NCBI RefSeq assembly: GCF_004762045.1
Contig: NZ_SJOM01000007.1
Location: 1,960,683-2,024,682 of the forward strand
Direction of reading: 5' to 3'
DNA from: Mycobacterium sp. DL99
GTDB taxonomy: Bacteria; Actinomycetota; Actinomycetes; Mycobacteriales; Mycobacteriaceae
Length of the DNA: 64,000 nt
Below are positions 1 to 8,318 of the stretch, in pieces (the first letter of the stretch is position 1; each line of letters begins with the position of its first letter). The position numbers and the translations under genes are program-made. The notes below the pieces were generated by a model. The model saw only the letters and a program-made list of their open reading frames with translations. It was not told the DNA's origin and made no database searches.

Positions 1-197
1 AGCTGCTCGGTGAGTGCTTTCGCATCGGCCATCACCTGATCAGGGTCGTGGTGGACCAACGCGTTGAGTTTCGGATTGGCCTCGGAGATCCGGCGCAAGA
101 CGGCTTCGGCTACATCGACCGGGGTGATCTCGCGTTTGGCAATTCTGCTGGACAACTCGACCGCAGGCATCCAGCACAGATCTTCGTAATCGGACAT
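1..197 (-). CDS. Amidase signature family protein, N-terminal part (runs off the window)
   Basis: Only the first 65 codons are inside the window. The reverse strand reads from ATG at 197 as MSDYEDLCWMPAVELSSRIA, then a stretch with ITPVDVAEAVLRRI and NPKLNALVHHD. This is the usual N-terminal helix pair of amidase signature hydrolases (GatA/AmiB2 type), where residues of the form 'S..ItsvelveaalerIe..NP.lNAfv' precede the catalytic Lys-Ser-Ser domain. The catalytic triad lies outside the window, so activity cannot be judged. An in-frame GTG at 206 is an alternative start. The gene is the last minus-strand gene after the GNAT gene and has its own 130-base upstream region carrying a perfect inverted repeat, which suggests separate regulation. 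Confidence 0.75.
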   Translation of the reverse strand, partial: MSDYEDLCWMPAVELSSRIAKREITPVDVAEAVLRRISEANPKLNALVHHDPDQVMADAKALTEQ

Positions 198-251
198 GGC
201 CCTCACTTTCCGACGGGTGACTTGGAGCAGGCCTGCCTGATGGAGCCTACA

Positions 252-274
252 ACTTATCAGACAACCTGATAAGT
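252..274. promoter_or_regulatory. Perfect 9-bp inverted repeat upstream of the amidase
   Basis: ACTTATCAG (252-260), a 5-base spacer and CTGATAAGT (266-274) form a perfect palindrome. It lies 55-77 bases upstream of the amidase start. Size and symmetry fit a dimeric GntR/FadR or TetR type operator. No such regulator is adjacent, so the binding protein is unknown. That it is an operator is inferred. Confidence 0.55.
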
Positions 275-338
275 CCTATGGTTGTCGAAAATTGAAGGAG
301 GGGAGAATTGTGTCGAATGGTCCTGACGGCGAAGGGAG

Positions 339-833
339 CTACTCGGGCGGGCGGTTTTCACGGGCCAGCGCCGAAAGCTCGGGGCCCGACACCCGGTAGG
401 TGGTCCACTCGGTCTGTGGCTTGCCGCCGACGGCGTCATACAGCGCGATGGCGTTGACATTCCAGTTCAGCACCGCCCAGGTCATCCGGGTGTAGCCCTG
501 ATCGACGCATTCACCGGCCAACGTGGACAACAGTTTCCGGGCCAGACCGCGGCGCCGGAACGCCGGACGCACGTAGAGGTCCTCCAGGTAGAGCCCGGCG
601 ACGCCGTCCCAGGTGGAGAAGTTCAGGAACCACACCGCGGTCGCGGCGACCTGCCCGTCGATCTCCACCATGTGCGCATATGCCACCGGCCGGTCACCGA
701 AAAGCGCTGTGTGCATCTGCTTTTCGGTCACCGTGCACTCGTCTGCGGCCCGTTCAAACTCGGCCAACTCGCGAATCATCGCGGTGATCTCGACCTCGTC
801 GCCCGGCCGTGCCCGGCGGATCAACTCGCTCAT
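339..833 (-). CDS. GNAT family N-acetyltransferase (Rv3216-like)
   Basis: A 164-residue protein starting MSELIRRARPGDEVEITAMI. It has the GNAT fold: the acetyl-CoA pyrophosphate-binding motif is LYVRPAFRRRGLARKLLSTL (around residues 87-106), and the C-terminal part has NWNVNAIALYDAVGG, the usual 'N..A...Y...G' signature of small-molecule acetyltransferases. The substrate is unknown; the family covers diamines, thialysine and antibiotics. Its ATG (833-831) overlaps the TGA of entC by four bases (ATGA), so it is the third gene of a coupled gpm2-entC-GNAT operon. It is the positional counterpart of Rv3216, which is shorter in M. tuberculosis as far as I recall; here it appears full length. Confidence 0.85.
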   Translation of the reverse strand: MSELIRRARPGDEVEITAMIRELAEFERAADECTVTEKQMHTALFGDRPVAYAHMVEIDGQVAATAVWFLNFSTWDGVAGLYLEDLYVRPAFRRRGLARKLLSTLAGECVDQGYTRMTWAVLNWNVNAIALYDAVGGKPQTEWTTYRVSGPELSALARENRPPE

Positions 834-1915
834 GTCGCCCCTAGTCCAGTCAGGATGGTTCTGAATTTCGTGGTGGTCTCGTCGACTTCGTCATCTGGAT
901 CGGATTCGGCGACAATACCGCCGCCGGCGCTGGCCAGTGCCGTGTATCTATCCGCGGACAACACCGCGCACCGGATCGAGACCACCCAGCGTCCGTCGCC
1001 GTGACTGTCGCACCAGCCGACGGCGCCGGCGTAGAACCCGCGATCGCCCTCCAGCTCGGAGATCAGTGCCGCGGCGCGATCGGTGGGAACTCCGCCGACC
1101 GCCGGGGTGGGATGCAGTGCAAGCGCCAGATCGATTGCGGTGGTCTGTTTTTCGCGCAACCGGCCCACAACCGGGGTGCTCAGGTGCCACAGCGCGTCGG
1201 TGCCGTGCAACTCGGGCTCCTCGGCGATCTGCAGATCCGCGCACAACGGGTCCAACGCCTGGCGCATGACGTCGACCACGAGCTGATGCTCGTGACGGTT
1301 CTTCGCCGATGCGGCCAGCGCGGAGGCGTTGGCCGCATCGATCTGGGGATCGGCCGATCGTGGTGCCGATCCGGCGAACGGCTGGCAGATCACCATCTCG
1401 CCCTCGCGCGCCACCAACAACTCGGGGCTCGCGCCCACCAGGGCGGTACCGGTGTGCGCTTCGCCTGCCGCGGAGAGATCCGCCAGGTAGACCGTGGCGG
1501 CCGGGTCGGCGTCGGCCAGCCTGCGCAGCACACTTCGAACGTCCCACGGGGAATCCGCGGTCAGCCGCAACGAGCGGGCCAGGACCACCTTGTCGATCGG
1601 GACCTGTGGGTCGCGCAGTCGCCGGATCGCCTCGGCCACCCGCCCGCGATGCACCGGACCGGGCGGCAGGGTTTCGCGATCCAGTACCGCCGGGGGCGGG
1701 CTCGCGTGCCAGCCCGGCAGTGCGTCGGTGAACTGAACTGTGTCGGGTTCGTACAGGGCGGCGGGCGTCGATAGATCGAATGGCAACGCGCCCAACACAA
1801 TTGGTGTTCCAGAACGCAATGCTGCCTGGGCGTCGGCGATGTCGGCATATCCGGCGCGGCTGCCTTCGGCCAGGACGGCGCCGGTCGGGCCGGCCAATAC
1901 GAACGACGGATTCAC
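830..1915 (-). CDS. entC: Isochorismate synthase EntC
   Basis: A 361-residue chorismate-binding enzyme that converts chorismate to isochorismate for menaquinone (and possibly salicylate/siderophore) synthesis in the cytoplasm. Visible family motifs are the KVVLARSLRL segment with the conserved base lysine, GASPELLVAREG, the C-terminal substrate-binding helix HPTPAVGGVP, and GDRGFYAGAVGWCD followed by SIRCAVL and AGGGIVAESDPDDE with its acidic Mg2+ ligands. GTG at 1915 is chosen because it overlaps the gpm2 stop (GTGA). A much longer open frame upstream runs antisense-like through gpm2 and is not coding. Length and position match Rv3215. Confidence 0.93.
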   Translation of the reverse strand: MNPSFVLAGPTGAVLAEGSRAGYADIADAQAALRSGTPIVLGALPFDLSTPAALYEPDTVQFTDALPGWHASPPPAVLDRETLPPGPVHRGRVAEAIRRLRDPQVPIDKVVLARSLRLTADSPWDVRSVLRRLADADPAATVYLADLSAAGEAHTGTALVGASPELLVAREGEMVICQPFAGSAPRSADPQIDAANASALAASAKNRHEHQLVVDVMRQALDPLCADLQIAEEPELHGTDALWHLSTPVVGRLREKQTTAIDLALALHPTPAVGGVPTDRAAALISELEGDRGFYAGAVGWCDSHGDGRWVVSIRCAVLSADRYTALASAGGGIVAESDPDDEVDETTTKFRTILTGLGAT

Positions 1916-2523
1916 TGCGACAGGCACGGGTTGGGGTGACCGGTCAGGCCGAGCGCGGTGATCTGGCGCACGCCGTGCTCGAATCCGCACACCGCGAGAG
2001 AGGCGGGCACCATCGATACCCGGATGCCTTCGGCCACCGGCAGTTCGGTCCAGCGGGTCAGCATCGCGCGGGAGAAATGCCCGTGCCCGACGAACACCAC
2101 ATCCCGGGTGGGCACATGCGCCAGCGCCAGTGCCACGGCCCGATCGGCCCGGGCACTGACCTGCGCGACGGTCTCCCCGCCGGGGCAACCATGCGTCCAC
2201 ACCAGCCAATCGGGCACGGTCTGGCGGATCTGTGGGGTGGTCAGTCCCTCGTAGTCGCCGTAGTCCCACTCGGACAGCACAGGGTTGACCTCATCGACGT
2301 GCAGGCCGGCCAGTTCGGCGGTGGCCAGCGCGCGGCGCCGCGGGCTGCTGATCACCAGCGGATCGCTCAGCTGCAGTTCGGCGAGCGCGGGGCGGGCCAG
2401 TACGGCCTGCTCGCGTCCGGCCTCGGTGAGTTCCAGCTCGGTGCGGCCGGTGTGCCTGCCGGTCGCCGACCACTCGGTCTCTCCGTGGCGGAGCAGGATC
2501 AGGCGGTGCAGGCGGTCGCTCAC
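1912..2523 (-). CDS. gpm2: Histidine phosphatase superfamily protein Gpm2
   Basis: A 203-residue member of the histidine phosphatase (phosphoglycerate mutase-like) superfamily, the counterpart of Rv3214. The phosphohistidine motif LILLRHGETEW has the catalytic His at residue 13, and the second catalytic His is in FVGHGHFSRA near residue 150. The M. tuberculosis homologue is known as an acid phosphatase rather than a true mutase, so 'phosphatase' is the safer call. GTG at 2523 gives VSDRLHRLILL and the family length; upstream ATGs in the frame run into the divergent parA gene. It is first in the operon with entC and the GNAT gene, with four-base overlaps. Confidence 0.9.
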   Translation of the reverse strand: MSDRLHRLILLRHGETEWSATGRHTGRTELELTEAGREQAVLARPALAELQLSDPLVISSPRRRALATAELAGLHVDEVNPVLSEWDYGDYEGLTTPQIRQTVPDWLVWTHGCPGGETVAQVSARADRAVALALAHVPTRDVVFVGHGHFSRAMLTRWTELPVAEGIRVSMVPASLAVCGFEHGVRQITALGLTGHPNPCLSQ

Positions 2524-2581
2524 AACGGCGATTCTGCCCCACGTTCCGGTAATGCCGCCGAGAGCGTGCTTGGATAACAGT

Positions 2582-3379
2582 GTGACGCGAGTATTAGCGG
2601 TCGCCAATCAAAAGGGTGGGGTAGCCAAGACGACGACGGTGGCATCGCTGGGTGCGGCGATGGCCGAGCAGGGGCGGCGCGTTCTGCTGGTCGACCTGGA
2701 TCCGCAAGGCTGTCTGACGTTTTCATTGGGACATGACCCGGACAAGCTGCCGGTGTCGGTACACGAGGTATTGCTCGGCGACGTCGAGCCGGGGGCGGCT
2801 CTGGTCGAGACGGCCGAGGGGATGACGCTGCTGCCGGCCAACATCGATCTGGCGGGCTCTGAAGCCATGCTGCTGATGCGGGCCGGGCGGGAATATGCGC
2901 TCAAGCGGGCCCTGGCCAAGGTCGAATCCGATTTCGACGTGGTGATCATCGACTGTCCGCCGTCGCTGGGGGTGTTGACGCTCAACGGTCTGACCGCGGC
3001 GAACGAGGTGATCGTGCCGTTGCAGTGCGAGACCCTGGCGCACCGCGGCGTGGGCCAGTTCCTGCGCACGATCTCTGACGTGCAACAGATCACCAATCCC
3101 GAACTGGCACTGCTGGGCGCGCTGCCCACGCTCTACGATTCGCGCACCACCCACAGTCGTGACGTGCTGCTCGACGTTGCCGACCGGTACGAGCTGCCGG
3201 TGTTGGCCCCGCCGATTCCGCGTACCGTCCGGTTCGCCGAGGCCAGCGCGTCGGGATGCTCGGTACTGGCCGGCCGCAAGAGCAAGGGAGGCCTGGCCTA
3301 TCGAGAGCTGGCCCAGGCCCTGCTCAAGCACTGGAAGTCCGGCAAGAAGCTGCCGACGTTCACGCCTGAGGTGGTCTAG
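2582..3379 (+). CDS. ParA/Soj-like chromosome-partitioning ATPase (Rv3213c-like)
   Basis: A 265-residue deviant Walker A ATPase of the ParA/MinD superfamily. The deviant P-loop NQKGGVAKTTT lies at residues 9-19 with both signature lysines. Walker A' is VVIIDCPPSLGVLT, and the adenine-side motif LLGALPTLYD and SRDVLLDVADRY follow. No ParB partner is adjacent, so this is the 'orphan' Soj-like paralogue found at this place in mycobacteria; its cargo is not shown by the sequence. GTG at 2582 gives the family length; an in-frame ATG at 2552 is possible. It is divergent from gpm2 with a 58-base promoter region. Confidence 0.88.
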   Translation: MTRVLAVANQKGGVAKTTTVASLGAAMAEQGRRVLLVDLDPQGCLTFSLGHDPDKLPVSVHEVLLGDVEPGAALVETAEGMTLLPANIDLAGSEAMLLMRAGREYALKRALAKVESDFDVVIIDCPPSLGVLTLNGLTAANEVIVPLQCETLAHRGVGQFLRTISDVQQITNPELALLGALPTLYDSRTTHSRDVLLDVADRYELPVLAPPIPRTVRFAEASASGCSVLAGRKSKGGLAYRELAQALLKHWKSGKKLPTFTPEVV

Positions 3380-3424
3380 GGCGCTACTTGACCTTCTCCT
3401 ACGGGCAGACCCGATGCTGACGAC

Positions 3425-4501
3425 ATGAACGAAGATCTGCTGAGCATCGGGGAGTTCGCGGCCCGGACCGGGTTGTCGGCCAAGATGTTGCGTTCGTATG
3501 CGGCATCGGGGGCATTGGTGCCGGCCGCTGTCGATGAACTCACGGGTTACCGGTACTACTCGCGGGGCCAGATTGCTCAGGCTCGGACGGTGGGGTTGCT
3601 CCGGGGAGCCCAGGTACCGGTCGCCGAGATCGCTGAATTCCTGCGGGACCCGACCGAGCAGCAACTGGCTGCCTGGCGGACAGCGCTTGATGATGAATAT
3701 GCGCACCGCCGTAAGGCGCTCGTGATGGTCCGCGGCGCGCTGCTCGCTCAATTTTCTCCGGTGGCAGGGGGTCGCCGGAGCGACGAGAGGACGATCTGGA
3801 TGGCTTCGGTGTTACGGTCCGCGACGGCCACTGATCAGGGGCCGGTGCGGGAGAGCAACCAGGATTCACTGCTCGCGGACGGCATCCTGTACGCGGTCGC
3901 CGACGGTTTCGGGCCCGGCGGTGAACACGCCAGCCGGATCGCGGTCGAGGTGCTGGCCGCCGGATTCGCCGCCGCACCTGACCGCGACGGGCTCATCGGC
4001 GCGGTGCAGGCCGCCAACGAGCAGGTCTTCGCACATGTCAGCGCATCGGGTACCAGCTCGGGGGCCACGCTGACGGTGGTGGCGATGTTCGACGACGAGC
4101 AGGGCGGCCCCATGGCCATCAACATCGGGGATTCGCCGTTGAACCGGATCCGCGACGGAGTCATGTGTCAGCTCACCGACGATCACAGTGTCTCGGGGGA
4201 GCTGGTGCGGGCCGGTGAGATCACCCGGGAGGAGGCCCGCTTCCACCCGCACCGGCACCTGCTGACCCGGGCGCTGGGCATCGGCCCCTTCATCCGGCCG
4301 GATCTGTTCGATCTCGACTGCCGTCCCGGCGACCGGTTCCTGATCAGCAGTGACGGACTGTTCGCCGGAGCCGAGGATGCCGACATCGCGGGCGCCGCCG
4401 CGGATGACGAACCCGAGGTCGCGGCGCAGCGGCTGGTTCAGGTGGCCAACGATGCCGGCGGCAGCGACAACACCACCGTGATCGTTATCGACATCGGCTG
4501 A
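3425..4501 (+). CDS. MerR-type HTH fused to a PP2C-family serine/threonine phosphatase
   Basis: A 358-residue two-domain protein. Residues 5-75 are a MerR winged HTH (LSIGEFAARTGLSAKMLRSY, then the wing TGYRYYSRGQIAQ), followed by a short helical linker to about residue 115. Residues 128-358 are a PP2C (PPM) phosphatase domain. Its metal-binding acidic residues are intact in RESNQDS (Asp147), VADGFG (Asp160), SSDGLF (Asp310) and GGSDNTT (Asp348). PPM phosphatases remove phosphate from Ser/Thr proteins; here the DNA-binding domain suggests a promoter-bound or self-regulating phosphatase. It sits between the parA and PQQ-like genes, where M. tuberculosis has no gene. Whether it binds DNA, and what it dephosphorylates, is unknown. 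Confidence 0.85.
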   Translation: MNEDLLSIGEFAARTGLSAKMLRSYAASGALVPAAVDELTGYRYYSRGQIAQARTVGLLRGAQVPVAEIAEFLRDPTEQQLAAWRTALDDEYAHRRKALVMVRGALLAQFSPVAGGRRSDERTIWMASVLRSATATDQGPVRESNQDSLLADGILYAVADGFGPGGEHASRIAVEVLAAGFAAAPDRDGLIGAVQAANEQVFAHVSASGTSSGATLTVVAMFDDEQGGPMAINIGDSPLNRIRDGVMCQLTDDHSVSGELVRAGEITREEARFHPHRHLLTRALGIGPFIRPDLFDLDCRPGDRFLISSDGLFAGAEDADIAGAAADDEPEVAAQRLVQVANDAGGSDNTTVIVIDIG

Positions 4502-4517
4502 GCCTGACCAGGCCGGG

Positions 4518-5756
4518 TCACGCTGGGCCCAGCGCCACCAATTGCGTGCCGCGCTGTTCGAGCAGGGTGTCTCCGGCCACCACCGGCACGACCGGCGACA
4601 CGCTGGGTGTCCGTGGCAGCGCGATGTGCCGCTGCCCGGCACCGGTCTGCTGATCGAAGACGTCGTAACCGTCGTTGACCGGAACCAGGAGCTGCCCGGC
4701 CATCACCGTGGCGGGTCCGACGGGCATATGACGTCCGGACTCGTCCACGGTGGGCGTCACGGTGAACTTGTACTGAAGGCCGGCGGTTCCGGTGGTGCTG
4801 AATACCAGCACCGAGTCCCCGGTCCACCAGCTGATCAGATCCCCGGTGCGGGTGGTGGTCGACTGCGGTGCGGCCGGCTTGGCCAGCGGCAGGCTGGCAA
4901 GAGTCTTTCCGGTCTCGTCGATGACGTTCACCATCGGCTTCGGGGAGGGCAGGTATACCGCGGTCGTGGTGCCCGATACCGCGACCACCTGGGCCCCGGA
5001 TTCGTCGGTGATGTCCTGCAGTTCGACGTACCGCACGTCGGGGGTGTCCTCTTCGTCGGCCGGGCGCAGCAGCGTCAGCCGGATGAACTTGCTCTTCGGG
5101 CAGGATTCCAGCACCGACACCGCCGAGGAACTCGCCGCCGCCGACAGCTGGCGGCACACCGGTGAGGCCGGTACGTCCGGTTTGATGCGGGCGTCCAGGG
5201 CGCCGTAGGAGAGCATCCGGACCATGTCCGAGCGCCACAGCTCGAGGCGACTGTCCCCGGCCGAGAGCACCGTGGAGCCGTCGGAGGACAGCCGGACCTC
5301 GGGGTCGGCGTAGGCGGTGCGGGCCGGCCCGCGCCTGCCGGTCTTGCCGTCGACGGTGCTGACCTGTCCGCAGCCGCGGACATCCGGATACACCGCGACG
5401 GCGTACTGGTACACCGACGTCACACCGCACAGTTCGAGGTCGCGGGCGTAGCTCCACAACACCGCACCGGTGACCGGATCACGGCCTTCGACGGTGGATG
5501 CGTCGCCGGTCACCACCGACCCGCCGGCGAGCACGGGTTCGGTGGTCTTCGGGCTGTCGGTGGTCCACAGCTCCTGCAGACCGGCCGGCACCTCGCGCGC
5601 CGGAGTCAGGTAGGGGACCGGTGACGCGGCGGGCCGGCTGATGGTGGCCCGGGCGTCACTGGTCCACCAGATCAGGCCGGCCGCCAGCGCGACGATCGCG
5701 ACGATTGCCGCCGCGGCAGCGATGTCGCCGCGGGTGCGGCGTTCGGGTTTGACCAC
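4518..5756 (-). CDS. Membrane-anchored PQQ-like beta-propeller protein (Rv3212-like)
   Basis: A 412-residue protein with a short cytoplasmic head (MVKPERRTRGD), one transmembrane helix at about residues 12-32 (AAAAIVAIVALAAGLIWW), and a large outside domain. The outside part has blade-like repeats such as VVTGDASTVEGRDPVTGAVLW and GYDVFDQQTGAGQRHIALP, typical of PQQ-binding-like quinoprotein propellers without an obvious catalytic site. It is likely an extracytoplasmic scaffold or sensor. It is the positional counterpart of Rv3212 and convergent with the MerR-PP2C gene; 27 bases separate it from rhlE upstream, so the two may be co-transcribed. Function is unproven. Confidence 0.8.
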   Translation of the reverse strand: MVKPERRTRGDIAAAAAIVAIVALAAGLIWWTSDARATISRPAASPVPYLTPAREVPAGLQELWTTDSPKTTEPVLAGGSVVTGDASTVEGRDPVTGAVLWSYARDLELCGVTSVYQYAVAVYPDVRGCGQVSTVDGKTGRRGPARTAYADPEVRLSSDGSTVLSAGDSRLELWRSDMVRMLSYGALDARIKPDVPASPVCRQLSAAASSSAVSVLESCPKSKFIRLTLLRPADEEDTPDVRYVELQDITDESGAQVVAVSGTTTAVYLPSPKPMVNVIDETGKTLASLPLAKPAAPQSTTTRTGDLISWWTGDSVLVFSTTGTAGLQYKFTVTPTVDESGRHMPVGPATVMAGQLLVPVNDGYDVFDQQTGAGQRHIALPRTPSVSPVVPVVAGDTLLEQRGTQLVALGPA

Positions 5757-5783
5757 TGACAGGTCTTGTCTGGCGTTCGCCGG

Positions 5784-7286
5784 TCAGCCGGCCGTGGCGG
5801 TCTCGGTCTTCCGGGGACGACGCCGGCGGCGGCGACGTCCGGCGCTCGACCCGTCGCCCGCGGCGGTGTCCTCCGACTCGATCACCGGTGCGGCATCGGG
5901 GCCGTCCTGCGCCGGAGTCGAGGCGCCCTCGGGATGACCGGAGCCTGACTCGCCGCCACGGGTACGCCGACGGCTGCGGGTCCTGGTCTTAGCCGGCCGA
6001 TCCTCGTCCGCCGAAGAGATGCGCTTCTCGTCGGGGCTGCGCTTGGCCTTCGCCTTGCGCGGTTCGCCGATCCGGCCGGTGGCATCGGTCGGGATGCCCA
6101 GTTCCTCGTAGATATGTGGTGAGCTGGAATAGGTTTCGGCGGGATCGGGACACCCGAGCTCCAGCGCCTTGTCGATCATCTCCCAGCGGGCGAGTTCATC
6201 CCAGTCGACCAGGGTGATCGCGACACCGGTCTTGCCGGCGCGGCCGGTGCGACCGATGCGGTGCACGTAGGCCTGCTCATCTTCGGGGCACTGGTAGTTG
6301 ATGACGTGCGTGACGTCGTCGATATCGATGCCGCGCGCCGCCACATCGGTGGCCACCAGCACGTCGACGGCGCCGGTGCGGAACGACTTCAAGGCTTTCT
6401 CACGCGCGCCCTGGCCCAGGTCGCCGTGCACCGCGTCGACCTTGAACCCGCGCTCGGCGAGTTCGTCGGACACCTTCTGCGCGGTGCGCTTGGTGCGGGT
6501 GAAGATCATTGTGGCGCCGCGGCCCTCGACCTGCAGGATCCGGCTCACGAGCTCGGACTTGTCCAGCGCGTGGGCCCGATAGGCGAACTGTTCGGTGGTG
6601 TCGTGGGTGGCCGCCGAGTGCGGGGCCTCGGCCCGGATGTGGGTCGGCTGGTTCATGAACGTGCGAGCCAGCGTGATGATCGGGTCGGGCATGGTGGCCG
6701 AGAACAGCATCGACTGCCGGTCGTCGGGGGTCAGCCGCAGGATGCGCTCGATATCGGGCAGGAAGCCCAGGTCCAGCATCTCGTCGGCCTCGTCGAGCAC
6801 CAGCACGGACAGTCCGCCCAGCTGCAGGTGGCCCTGCTGGGCCAGGTCGAGCAGCCGGCCCGGGGTGCCGACGACGACGTCGACGCCCTTGCGCAGCGCC
6901 TCGATCTGGGGCTCGTAGGGACGGCCGCCGTAGATCGAGGTCACGGAGAACTTGCGGTCGGCGGTGGTGAGGTACTTGGCCGCTCCGGCGAGGTCGTCGT
7001 AGACCTGCAGACACAGCTCGCGGGTGGGCACCACGATCAGGGCCCGGGGGGTCCCGTTGAGCGGGCGGGTCTCGTCGCTGGAGACCCGGTGCAACAGCGG
7101 GACACCGAAGGCGTAGGTCTTGCCCATACCGGTGCGGGCCTGACCGATCAGGTCGTCCCCGGCCAGCGCCAACGGGAGGGTCAGTTCTTGGATGGCAAAC
7201 GGGTGGTGAATGCCGTTCTCGGCCAGTGCGCGCACAATTTCGTCGCGGACGCCGAGCTCGGCAAACGTCTTATTCAGATGAGTCAT
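5784..7286 (-). CDS. rhlE: DEAD-box ATP-dependent RNA helicase RhlE
   Basis: A 500-residue superfamily 2 RNA helicase. Motifs in order: Q motif [12 protein letters not shown], motif [12 protein letters not shown], Ia VVPTRELC, Ib TPGRLLD, motif [10 protein letters not shown], motif III SATMPD, motif [10 protein letters not shown], motif [11 protein letters not shown], and motif [13 protein letters not shown]. The C-terminal tail is very basic ([11 protein letters not shown], ending [11 protein letters not shown]), as expected for non-specific RNA tethering in degradosome or ribosome-assembly helicases. Start MTHLNKTF at 7286 fits homology, but there is no Shine-Dalgarno match; in-frame ATGs at 7316 and 7322 would add MPMRFDSERPPPPT. 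The 5' region contains a long inverted repeat (listed separately). Confidence 0.9.
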   Translation of the reverse strand: MTHLNKTFAELGVRDEIVRALAENGIHHPFAIQELTLPLALAGDDLIGQARTGMGKTYAFGVPLLHRVSSDETRPLNGTPRALIVVPTRELCLQVYDDLAGAAKYLTTADRKFSVTSIYGGRPYEPQIEALRKGVDVVVGTPGRLLDLAQQGHLQLGGLSVLVLDEADEMLDLGFLPDIERILRLTPDDRQSMLFSATMPDPIITLARTFMNQPTHIRAEAPHSAATHDTTEQFAYRAHALDKSELVSRILQVEGRGATMIFTRTKRTAQKVSDELAERGFKVDAVHGDLGQGAREKALKSFRTGAVDVLVATDVAARGIDIDDVTHVINYQCPEDEQAYVHRIGRTGRAGKTGVAITLVDWDELARWEMIDKALELGCPDPAETYSSSPHIYEELGIPTDATGRIGEPRKAKAKRSPDEKRISSADEDRPAKTRTRSRRRTRGGESGSGHPEGASTPAQDGPDAAPVIESEDTAAGDGSSAGRRRRRRRPRKTETATAG

Positions 7287-7303
7287 GGTTGGAGGAGGTG
7301 GCC

Positions 7304-7355
7304 TTTCACTGTCAAACCTCATGGGCATCCAGCGCACACGAGTTTGACGGTGAAA
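7304..7355 (-). repeat. Inverted repeat / potential mRNA hairpin in the rhlE leader
   Basis: TTTCACTGTCAAAC (7304-7317) is the reverse complement of GTTTGACGGTGAAA (7342-7355) except for one position, with 24 bases between. On the minus strand it lies just upstream of the rhlE start and encloses two alternative ATGs. It could be an RNA hairpin controlling translation of an RNA helicase, or a protein-binding site. This is a sequence observation; no function is shown. Confidence 0.5.
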
Positions 7356-7580
7356 CGGTCGGGTTCGCCGGGATACAGGTCGTATCCCTCGGCGCTGCCG
7401 ATCCGTTGGGCCCAGCTCCACGGGGCGGGCCAACTGCGTGCACGCACATTTCCTGGTAGCGGTTCGGGCGCCGAAATTGTCGGCTCGAAGCCGTTACCAC
7501 ATGCCATTGTAGCTGGTCGCGGGATCTGGGCCGATTTGCCAGCCGATCACGGTGGCCTGGCGGCGTCTAGAGTTGGCCTC

Positions 7581-8279
7581 ATGAATTCGCCTCAGCCTGC
7601 CGCGGAACAGATCGCCGAACCGGTCGATTCGGGCGTGACGGCGGACCATCCGGGCGTCAACGAATTGTTCGCGGTGCTGGCCTACGGTGAGGTCGCGGCG
7701 TTCTACCGGCTCACCGAAGAGGCGCGCATGGCGCCGAACCTGCGCGGCCGGATCAACATGGCGAGTATGGCCGCTGCGGAGATGGGCCATTACGAGCTCT
7801 TGCGGGATGCGTTGGAGCACAGGGGAGTTGACGTTGTTCCGGCGATGACGAAATATGCGTCCGCCTTGGAGAACTACCACCGGATGACCACTCCCAGCAC
7901 GTGGCTGGAGGCGTTGGTCAAGACCTACATCGGCGATGCGCTCGCCGCGGACTTCTACCTGGAGATCACCGACGCGCTGCCCGAGGCGGTGGCCACGGTG
8001 GTGCGAGCGGTGCTGTCCGAAACCGGGCATTCACAGTTCGTGGTCGCCGAAGTGCGCGCGGCGGTGACGGCCAGCGATCGCCAGCGTCACCGGCTGGCGC
8101 TGTGGGCGCGTCGTCTGCTCGGAGAGGCCGTCACCCAGGCCCAGTTCGTGCTGGCCGATCACGACGAGCTCGTCGACTTGGTGATGTCCAGCGGTGAGGG
8201 CCTGACCCAGTTGGCCGAGTTCTTCGGCCGGCTGCAGAACACCCACCAGTCCCGGATGCAGGAACTGGGCCTGGCGTAG
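7581..8279 (+). CDS. Ferritin-like di-iron fold protein (Rv3210c-like)
   Basis: A 232-residue protein built from alpha helices. It carries a carboxylate-bridged di-iron type pattern: EVAAFYRL, AAAEMGHYELL (ExxH), GDALAADFYLEI and LSETGHSQFV (second ExxH). This matches the ferritin-like/MiaE-like superfamily found at this locus in all mycobacteria. Known relatives act as hydroxylases or iron-binding proteins, but no substrate can be read from the sequence. ATG at 7581 follows the divergent promoter region shared with rhlE. It is convergent with the MmpS-like gene, with 39 bases between the stops. Confidence 0.8.
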   Translation: MNSPQPAAEQIAEPVDSGVTADHPGVNELFAVLAYGEVAAFYRLTEEARMAPNLRGRINMASMAAAEMGHYELLRDALEHRGVDVVPAMTKYASALENYHRMTTPSTWLEALVKTYIGDALAADFYLEITDALPEAVATVVRAVLSETGHSQFVVAEVRAAVTASDRQRHRLALWARRLLGEAVTQAQFVLADHDELVDLVMSSGEGLTQLAEFFGRLQNTHQSRMQELGLA

Positions 8280-8318
8280 TACCCGCCAGACCCAGTCCGC
8301 ACTTCTCGGTTCGGTCCG

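Noticed and set aside
830..2269. Long version of EntC (479 residues)
   Set aside because: The extra N-terminal 118 residues are antisense-like Arg/Gly/His-rich sequence overlapping gpm2; the GTG at 1915 gives the correct family start.
6261..7580. Long plus-strand open frame antisense to rhlE, joined in frame to the ferritin-like gene
   Set aside because: It mirrors the RhlE codons and has Gly/His/Arg-rich low-quality composition. The ferritin-like gene starts at 7581 with a normal start; the extension is a high-G+C shadow frame.
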